A DNA stretch of 11,164 bases, from assembly GCA_035551935.1 (NCBI GenBank), contig DASZMJ010000260.1, forward strand, positions 1 to 11,164, read 5' to 3'. A program made the position numbers and the translations under genes. Positions 7,401 to 11,164 of the stretch are shown here, piece by piece. The notes beneath the pieces are model-generated. The model had not been told where the DNA came from. It saw only the letters and a list, made by a program, of their open reading frames with translations, and made no database searches. Source of the DNA: DASZMJ01 sp035551935 (GTDB taxonomy: Bacteria > Planctomycetota > Planctomycetia > Isosphaerales > Isosphaeraceae). Each line of letters starts with the position of its first letter. The first letter of the stretch is position 1.

Positions 7401-7974
7401 GCCGCCCGAATTGAAGTCGGCGCTGCGGCCGGATGACGAGAAGACGACGCTGCGCTCGTGGGAGGGGATGGGCCGCGCGGAGGCGTCGGGCTGGTTCCCG
7501 GAATTGCTCTCGGGCCTCGTCTGGGCCGGCGCCAACCGGCCGGTGAAGGAGGATGTGCAATCCGTCCTGGAGCACGACGACGGCGCGATCATGACGGCGG
7601 AGGAGGTCGGCGGGCTGGACCTGAAGGGGTGCGAGCTGGCGGTGCTCTCGGCGTGCGAGACGGGCCTGGGGCAGACGGCCGGCGGCGAGGGGGTACTGGG
7701 CTTGCAGCGGGCCTTCGGGCAGGCGGGGTGCCGCACCGTCATCGCCAGCCTGTGGAAGGTGGACGACCGGGCGACGCGCGACCTGATGGCCTCGTTCTAC
7801 GGTCATCTCTGGGGAGACCGCATGACGCCGCTCGAGGCGCTGCGGGCGGCGCAGCTCGAGTTGCTCGACGACCCGGCCACGGCGCACCCGGCGTTCTGGG
7901 CCGCCTGGTCGCTCGGCGGAGATCCGGGGAGTTTGCCACAGAGGACACAGAGAGAAGAGGGTCAAGAAAAATGA
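4453..7974 (+). CDS. Exported TPR-CHAT caspase-like protease
   Basis: A 1173-residue protein in four parts. Residues 1-24 form a signal peptide (basic start, LLLLAALSL core, cleavage expected after SARA). Residues about 45-160 contain two diverged repeat units. Residues 189-608 are ten kinesin-light-chain-type TPR units, each with a GE(R/H)H motif at an exact 42-residue period (Gly189, 231, 273 and so on to 567). After a helical linker (610-735), residues about 750-1158 are a CHAT peptidase with both catalytic residues: His979 in LHLATHG and Cys1068 in VLSACETGLG, followed by GGEGVLGLQRAF and VIASLWKVDD typical of the family. CHAT enzymes are caspase/separase-like cysteine proteases, and TPRs usually bind partner proteins. 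The signal peptide places this one outside the cytoplasm. The last 14 or so residues (SLPQRTQREEG...) and the stop codon come from repeat copy B, so the native C-terminus has been replaced. It heads a cluster with the CHASE2-cyclase and FecR-like genes. The substrate is unknown. Confidence 0.93.
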   Translation: MPHHLRRPPALLLLAALSLGSARADEPQAKPAPTPERARRLAERERHVRRLQALVAQGQTAEAIAEGEATLAIDREVFGADSRQVAGSLAGLAELYEGHRDWAEARRARRERLPVMTRIFGAEDWRVDDARRELANVDVLAGLSPDQRRSLAEAGASYQQAVRAYEQGRREQAVAAARRSLALREAVLGERHHDSVLSLVILAVALQARGDLRAARDLHERALALRAATLGERHPAYAYCLVNVADVLQAQGDLAAARSRLERARAIMKETLGERHPAYASCLNNLAALLNAQGDLAAARALDEHVLALRKELLGEHHPDYAQSLNNLAAVLKAQGDFAAARPLLEQALEVTKATSGERHPNYAEGLNNLAAVLGAQGDPAAARLLIERALALRKEVLGERHPDYARSLRALGVVLKEQGDLEAARPLFERAAAILKEALGERHPDYARCLNDLAGVLRSRRDLDGARRLYERTVALRKEALGERHPDYAASLNDLATVLADQGDRAAARSLLERALAVDTEALGERHPASIKDLGNLASMLNEQGDLAGARSSYERVLTLFKEALGERHPDYAKGLDNLAGVLLEQGDRAAARTAFEGALGVAQGALLREMPTLSRREQLARLRAVQDDLAKLLSLSADEPGRAEQDYARVLAWRGLVAEAEAIRREGPEAGDAGAIRAEVGAARQVLQRLYQARVPAGEVAEHARAIRRAVEDLEAAETRLARAVRWDPEPPPVRRVGAALPADAALVDVAQYRRFTPPGGAVKAWSVTPHYAAFVIRPGAEVARVELGPAAAIDNAVAAWRERVKNVGRDENTTGRAVRQLVWEPIEPHVKGAKVVLVAPDGALNFVPWGALPDGEGSYLVKRFAFATVGSGRQLIAMAKSRPEPAGGGLLAVGGVDYGADPGKGEVVASRAATVTNGAIIWPGLEGAKAEAEEVAGLFGERYPGATARRLAGSEATRGRLRKEMAGRRYLHLATHGYFAPPELKSALRPDDEKTTLRSWEGMGRAEASGWFPELLSGLVWAGANRPVKEDVQSVLEHDDGAIMTAEEVGGLDLKGCELAVLSACETGLGQTAGGEGVLGLQRAFGQAGCRTVIASLWKVDDRATRDLMASFYGHLWGDRMTPLEALRAAQLELLDDPATAHPAFWAAWSLGGDPGSLPQRTQREEGQEK
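5017..6276 (+). repeat. Ten tandem 126-bp coding repeats (42-residue TPR units)
   Basis: The codons for the GE(R/H)H motif recur every 126 bases without any insertion or deletion from 5017 to 6151. Each unit encodes roughly GERHPDYAxSLNNLAxVLxA followed by QGDLAAARxLLERALALRKEAL. Units vary at several positions, so the array is not a fresh perfect duplication. The constant length suggests expansion by unequal recombination, or selection to keep a regular superhelix. The regularity also creates a long antisense open frame on the minus strand, which is not a gene. Confidence 0.9.
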
Positions 7975-8029
7975 GCATAACGAACAAATGCTCCTCTTTT
8001 CCCCTCTCTGTGTCCTCTGTGGCAAACTC
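7929..8029. repeat. Palindromic dispersed repeat, copy B, at the CHAT/cyclase junction
   Basis: Perfect 26-bp arms, 7929-7954 and 8004-8029, enclose a central region with an inner stem gagcat (7973-7978) with atgctc (7988-7993). The outer 21 bases match copy A (2860-2946) except at one position, which is changed on both arms so that pairing is kept. The left arm is read as the last CHAT codons, and the TGA stop (7972-7974) lies in the loop. The right arm ends 15 bases before the cyclase ATG. In mRNA this forms a long hairpin between two genes of one probable operon, so it could lower expression of the downstream genes. Confidence 0.85.
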
Positions 8030-8044
8030 TTCCGGAATCCCCAT

Positions 8045-9940
8045 ATGACGGCGGCGTGGCGCGGGGCGATCGTGGGGGCGGCGTGCGGCCTGGCGGCGTG
8101 GGGGCTGGGGAGGCTGACGTTTTTTCAAGGGATCGAGGATTGGTGCCAGGACTTCAGCGTCGCGGCGCGGGGGTCGAGGAAGAGCGGGACGAAGGTCGTC
8201 GTCGTCGGGATCGATGATAAGTTCCTGCGTGAATACGACAAGCCGCTCGTGGCGATCAGCCCGGACCTGGCGAAAGTGGTCGAGGCGATCGACGCGCGGG
8301 GGGCGAGGGCCGTCGGCGTCGATTTGATGGTGCCGGAGACGCTCGACAGGTACGACCTCGACCGCGGCGCGGAGTTCACCCTCGGCGGCAAGAAGCTCGG
8401 CGCCGTGGCCGGCAACGCGGGCAACGTCGTCCTGCCGGCGATGCTCGGCGACGGTAACACGCTGGTCAAGCCGCTGTGGACCTGGCAGGCCGTGGCGCCG
8501 CTGGCATTGGTCGAGACGTCGCAGGACGACGACGCGATCCTCCGCGGCCAGGTCCTGAAGTGGCGGCTCGGCGACTCGGCGTATTCGCAGCTCGCGCTCG
8601 GGATGCTCGAGGTCGCCGGCCGGGCGAAGACCGATCCCGACGATCTCCTCCGCGTCGACGGCAAGGTCGTGCCGCTGGACGCCCGGGGCAAGCTCCGCGT
8701 CAACTACCTCGGCCCGCCGGGGACCGTGCCGGAGGTCCCGTTCGGGGACGTCCTCGCCGCGGCGCACGGGGAGAAATCGGCATTCGTCGATCAACACGAC
8801 CGGCCGGTCGACTTCAAGGACGCCTTCGTCGTCGTCGGCGTGACGGCGCGGAGCCAGGGCGACTACCACGCGACGCCGCATTCCAACGGCACGTTGCCGA
8901 CCTTCCTCAACCCCACGACGCGGCTGATGTCGGGGCCCGAGTACAACGCCAACGTCCTCGCGACGATGGCCGACGGCGCGTACATCACGACGCCGTGGTG
9001 GCTCGCGTCCTTGCCGCAGCTCGCGACGCTCGGCGCGGTGCTGGGATGGGCGTTCGCGCGGCTGTCGCTGGCCAGGGGGTTCGTCGTCGCCTTCCTGCAC
9101 CACTGGGCGTGGAAGGGGATCGCCGTGGCGGCCTTCTGGTACGGCAACTGGCGCGTCGCGATCGCGCCGATGCTCCTGGCCGGGCCGCTCATCTACGGCG
9201 TCATCTTCGCCTGGCGGTGGCGTCGGCTGCGGCTGGGGATGCGCGACATCGTCAAGGGCGACATCCACGCCCGGCTCGCCGAGGAGCGCGCCGGCCACGC
9301 CGACCTCCGCGGCGAGGAGCGCGTCGTCAGCGTCCTCTTCGCCGACATCCGCGGCTTCACCGCCTACTCGAGCAAGCACACCCCGCGACAGGTCGTTGCG
9401 TTGCTCCGCGACGACCTCGACGCCGTCGTCCCCGTCCTCGAATCGCACGGCGGGATGATCGACAAGTACATCGGCGACGGCCTGATGGCCCTCTTCGGCG
9501 CGCTCGAGGACCAGCCCGACCACGCCGCGCGCGCCGCCCGCGCCGCCGCCGCGATGGTGCGCGAGGTCCGCGACCGCGCCGCGACCTGGGCCGAGCACGA
9601 CTTCCCCGGCTTCAAGATCGGCGTCGGCGTCGCGACCGGCCCCGTCATCCTCGGCCTCGTCGGCGCGAAACGCCGGCTCGACTACACCGCCATCGGCGAC
9701 ACCGTCAACAAGGCCGCCCGCATCGAGTCGGCCAACAAGCAATTTCATTCCGAAATTCTCATTTGCGATCGCACCTTCTCGTCGATCCCCCCCGCCCTCG
9801 CGGCCGAGCTCGGCCTCGACCCCGAGCCCTTGCGGGCCGACGCCCACGGCATCGTCGGCGGCCTGGTCGTCTACCGCGTCCCGCCCCCCGAAGGCATGGC
9901 GGCTGAGCGTCCCGGACGTGCCAAGGAGCCCGTGTCATGA
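8045..9940 (+). CDS. CHASE2 sensor - class III adenylate cyclase
   Basis: A 631-residue membrane protein. Residues 6-28 form a weak first membrane segment. Residues about 30-315 are a CHASE2-type extracytoplasmic sensor (KVVVVGIDDKFL, ARAVGVDLMVPE, FVVVGVTARSQGDYHATP, GPEYNANVLATM). Three membrane segments follow at about 318-340, 345-367 and 369-392. A class III cyclase catalytic domain occupies 425-612. Its catalytic set is complete: metal-binding Asp434 (FADIRGFT) and Asp478 (YIGDGLMALFG), adenine-specifying Lys474 and Thr548 (DYTAIGD), and transition-state Asn555 and Arg559 (GDTVNKAAR). The Lys/Thr pair marks the class IIIb adenylate cyclase subgroup, so cAMP is the expected product. There is no HAMP domain. 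ATG 8045 was chosen because an upstream in-frame ATG at 7988 would add a peptide (FSPLCVLCGKLF) encoded purely by repeat copy B. No strong Shine-Dalgarno is seen. The stop overlaps the next start. Confidence 0.93.
   Translation: MTAAWRGAIVGAACGLAAWGLGRLTFFQGIEDWCQDFSVAARGSRKSGTKVVVVGIDDKFLREYDKPLVAISPDLAKVVEAIDARGARAVGVDLMVPETLDRYDLDRGAEFTLGGKKLGAVAGNAGNVVLPAMLGDGNTLVKPLWTWQAVAPLALVETSQDDDAILRGQVLKWRLGDSAYSQLALGMLEVAGRAKTDPDDLLRVDGKVVPLDARGKLRVNYLGPPGTVPEVPFGDVLAAAHGEKSAFVDQHDRPVDFKDAFVVVGVTARSQGDYHATPHSNGTLPTFLNPTTRLMSGPEYNANVLATMADGAYITTPWWLASLPQLATLGAVLGWAFARLSLARGFVVAFLHHWAWKGIAVAAFWYGNWRVAIAPMLLAGPLIYGVIFAWRWRRLRLGMRDIVKGDIHARLAEERAGHADLRGEERVVSVLFADIRGFTAYSSKHTPRQVVALLRDDLDAVVPVLESHGGMIDKYIGDGLMALFGALEDQPDHAARAARAAAAMVREVRDRAATWAEHDFPGFKIGVGVATGPVILGLVGAKRRLDYTAIGDTVNKAARIESANKQFHSEILICDRTFSSIPPALAAELGLDPEPLRADAHGIVGGLVVYRVPPPEGMAAERPGRAKEPVS
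9923..9928 (+). promoter_or_regulatory. Ribosome binding site inside the cyclase gene end
   Basis: AAGGAG lies eight bases before the ATG at 9937, within the last codons of the cyclase gene. With the ATGA stop/start overlap (9937-9940) it supports translational coupling. Confidence 0.75.
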
Positions 9941-10860
9941 ACCTCGCGACCATAGCCGCGATCGTGCTGGCCCTGGCGGCCTCCGCCCCCTCGCAAACGA
10001 CCCCTCGCCGCAAGGCCCGTCCCGAGCCGCCGAGGCCGTTGGCGATGGTCCTGGCCGTCAAGGGGGCGGTCCGGGTGACGCCGCCGGGCGAGAAGGCGCG
10101 CAAGGTGGCGGTCGAGGACCTCCTCTACGCCGACGACGCGATCGCCGTCCCCGCCGACGGCTCGGCGACGATCGCGATCCTCGGCGCCGGCCTGCGACAG
10201 ACGCTCAAGGGGGGCGGGACGGTCAAGCTTGGCCCGAAGGGTTGCGGGCCGTCGCCGACGGTCGAATCCAAGGCCCTGCCCCGCGCCGTCGCCGGCACGA
10301 TGAAGGGGGTCCAGCCCGCCGTCGGCGACGCCCGCAAGGCCGGCGTCGCCCCCCGGGGCGCCCCGCCCGAGCCCTCGCCCCCGCTCGCGCCGATCGCCGG
10401 CGCGCTGGTCGATTCCCTCCGCCCCGAGCTGGCCTGGCGGGCGCAGAAGGGCGTCCCATCCTACCGTGTCACGGTCTCCAGCGCCGCCGGCGAGGCCCTC
10501 TGGAAGGCCGAGACGACCGCGCCGAAACTCGCCCCCTCCCAGGACCGTCCCGAGCTGAATCGCGGCGAGTTCTACACCTGGAAGGTCACCGACCCCGCCG
10601 GCCGGGAGGTCACCTCCGGCCACTTCACCGTGGCCGACGCCGAGGAGTCGAAGCAGCTCGCCGAGCTGAAGCCCCTCGCCTCTTCCCAGGACCCCGCCGA
10701 CCTCCTCGCCGCCGCCCTGACCTACGACCGCCTCGGCTGCTTCGCCGAGGCCCTCTCCTGCTACGAGTCCCTCGTCACGCTCTGCCCCGACGTCCCCTCC
10801 TATCGCGCCTCCCTCGACCGCCTCCGCCAGATGACCGCTCCCCCCGCGGCCCCGAAATAG
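9937..10860 (+). CDS. Exported FecR-like / fibronectin-like / TPR protein
   Basis: A 307-residue protein with a short signal peptide (residues 1-18, MNLATIAAIVLALAASAPS). Residues 35-105 resemble a FecR-type beta domain: AMVLAVKGAVRVTPPG, LLYADDAIAVPADGSATIAIL and a Gly-rich strand. A Pro/Ala-rich linker follows. Residues 150-233 look like a fibronectin-III-type beta sandwich (P-I-x-G start, PELAW, YRVTVSS, FYTWKVTDPAGREVTSGHF). Residues 253-297 form one or two TPR-like helical pairs (AALTYDRLGCFAEALSCYESLV). It has no enzyme motif. In FecR proteins this domain is periplasmic and passes signals to membrane partners. That makes an accessory or scaffold role with the CHASE2 sensor and the TPR-CHAT protease plausible, but this is inference. 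The ATG overlaps the cyclase stop. The domain assignments were made by eye and the fibronectin-like one is the least secure. Confidence 0.8.
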   Translation: MNLATIAAIVLALAASAPSQTTPRRKARPEPPRPLAMVLAVKGAVRVTPPGEKARKVAVEDLLYADDAIAVPADGSATIAILGAGLRQTLKGGGTVKLGPKGCGPSPTVESKALPRAVAGTMKGVQPAVGDARKAGVAPRGAPPEPSPPLAPIAGALVDSLRPELAWRAQKGVPSYRVTVSSAAGEALWKAETTAPKLAPSQDRPELNRGEFYTWKVTDPAGREVTSGHFTVADAEESKQLAELKPLASSQDPADLLAAALTYDRLGCFAEALSCYESLVTLCPDVPSYRASLDRLRQMTAPPAAPK

Positions 10861-10915
10861 TCCCGGCCCGACGCCACGGCCCGACGCGAAGCTCCGCCTC
10901 TCGCGGCTCCGCCGC

Positions 10916-10941
10916 CCGGACGACTTCACGAAGTCGTCCGG
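10916..10941 (+). terminator. Strong hairpin after the FecR-like gene
   Basis: An 11-bp perfect stem, ccggacgactt (10916-10926) with aagtcgtccgg (10931-10941), closes a four-base loop (cacg). It lies 55 bases after the stop at 10860, as expected for the end of the CHAT-cyclase-FecR cluster. There is no T-run after the stem, so Rho-independent termination is not certain. A mobile palindromic element is the alternative. Confidence 0.5.
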
Positions 10942-10980
10942 ACCATCCCGCGAATAAATGGGTGTCAGAGCGGCCCCGTT

Positions 10981-10998
10981 TCGTCATAATTGTGACGA
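10981..10998. promoter_or_regulatory. Near-perfect 18-bp dyad, possible operator
   Basis: TCGTCA (10981-10986) and TGACGA (10993-10998) flank a mostly self-complementary centre (taattg), so 16 of 18 positions are symmetric. It lies between the terminal hairpin and the start of the transposase-like gene, and is AT-richer at its centre than the surroundings. A repressor or other dimeric protein site is possible. No regulator gene is in view. Confidence 0.25.
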
Positions 10999-11092
10999 CA
11001 GCGCCGCGCTTGAGTCACGTGGGACTAGTGGAGCGTCACTCGGTAATTTTCGGGTAAGATGGCCTCCCTTGTCCGGCCGCATCGAAGTCCAC

Positions 11093-11099
11093 GGGGAGG
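11093..11099 (+). promoter_or_regulatory. Ribosome binding site of the transposase-like gene
   Basis: GGGGAGG lies six bases before the ATG at 11106. It is among the strongest anti-16S matches in the window and sets the start of the truncated gene. Confidence 0.7.
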
Positions 11100-11105
11100 T
11101 TCGTC

Positions 11106-11164
11106 ATGGCCAAGAAGTACGTCCTGAAGCTGACGGCCGAGGAGCGGGCCGAGCTGGCCCGCCT
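11106..11164 (+). CDS. N-terminus of a probable IS630-type transposase (cut by window edge)
   Basis: Only about 20 codons are visible, reading MAKKYVLKLTAEERAELARL. This opening (MAKKY, hydrophobic-K-L-T, EERAEL) is characteristic of IS630-family transposases, whose N-terminal helix-turn-helix region binds the element ends before the C-terminal DDE catalytic domain. A strong ribosome binding site precedes the ATG. The element's left end should lie between the hairpin at 10941 and 11092. Its terminal inverted repeat cannot be placed without the right end. The short visible length limits certainty. Confidence 0.6.
   Translation, partial: MAKKYVLKLTAEERAELAR

Noticed and set aside
7390..7590. 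Long 88-residue stretch between catalytic His979 and Cys1068
   Set aside because: It contains LLSGLVWAGAN and a TAEEV motif usual in the larger CHAT proteins, so it is a normal family feature rather than an insertion.
4453..7974. TPR-CHAT as a Craspase-type CRISPR protease
   Set aside because: No gRAMP/Cas7-11 gene, CRISPR repeat or other cas gene is present in the window, and the protein has an export signal.
7988..8044. Upstream ATG for the cyclase
   Set aside because: The extra 19 residues are translated from repeat copy B and are absent from what the CHASE2 family needs.
7739..9847. Minus-strand open frame opposite the CHAT end and cyclase (702 residues), and the plus-strand frame at 8476-9906
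   Set aside because: Both are shadows of the clearly recognised CHAT and cyclase genes and have low-complexity composition.

Overview
The window is very GC-rich DNA from what looks like a planctomycete, perhaps of the Isosphaeraceae. This is inferred from the GC-rich third codon positions, a secreted TPR-CHAT protein, CHASE2 and FecR-type genes, and dispersed 'tttgccacagagg' and 'ccccaccccggccctccccc' palindromes. Only the repeat loops and a few spacers are AT-rich.

Left part, minus strand: a 926-residue multidomain gene (73-2853) lies downstream of trpS (2952-3914). Its protein has an N-terminal caspase/CHAT-like domain that has lost both catalytic residues, then a DUF900-type alpha/beta hydrolase, hydrophobic segments, and a complete M28 zinc aminopeptidase. 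The peptidase begins with what looks like its own signal peptide, so this is probably a gene fusion. A palindromic repeat fills almost the whole gap between this gene and trpS.

Middle (3915-4452): a divergent intergenic region of 538 bases with a large GC-rich inverted repeat and weak promoter candidates for both directions.

Right part, plus strand: a three-gene cluster. It encodes an exported protein with about ten perfectly phased 42-residue TPRs and an intact His/Cys CHAT protease (4453-7974), a CHASE2 sensor fused to a class III adenylate cyclase (8045-9940), and an exported FecR-like/fibronectin-like/TPR protein (9937-10860). The last two genes overlap by ATGA and are probably translationally coupled. 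A second copy of the palindromic repeat sits on the CHAT/cyclase junction and supplies the CHAT protein's last residues and stop codon. The CHAT protease and FecR protein (both with export signals) and the CHASE2 domain should all meet outside the cytoplasmic membrane. A protease-linked extracytoplasmic sensing system with cAMP output is a reasonable hypothesis, not a demonstrated function.

Right edge: a strong hairpin closes the cluster, and a likely IS630-type transposase gene starts at 11106 and runs off the window.
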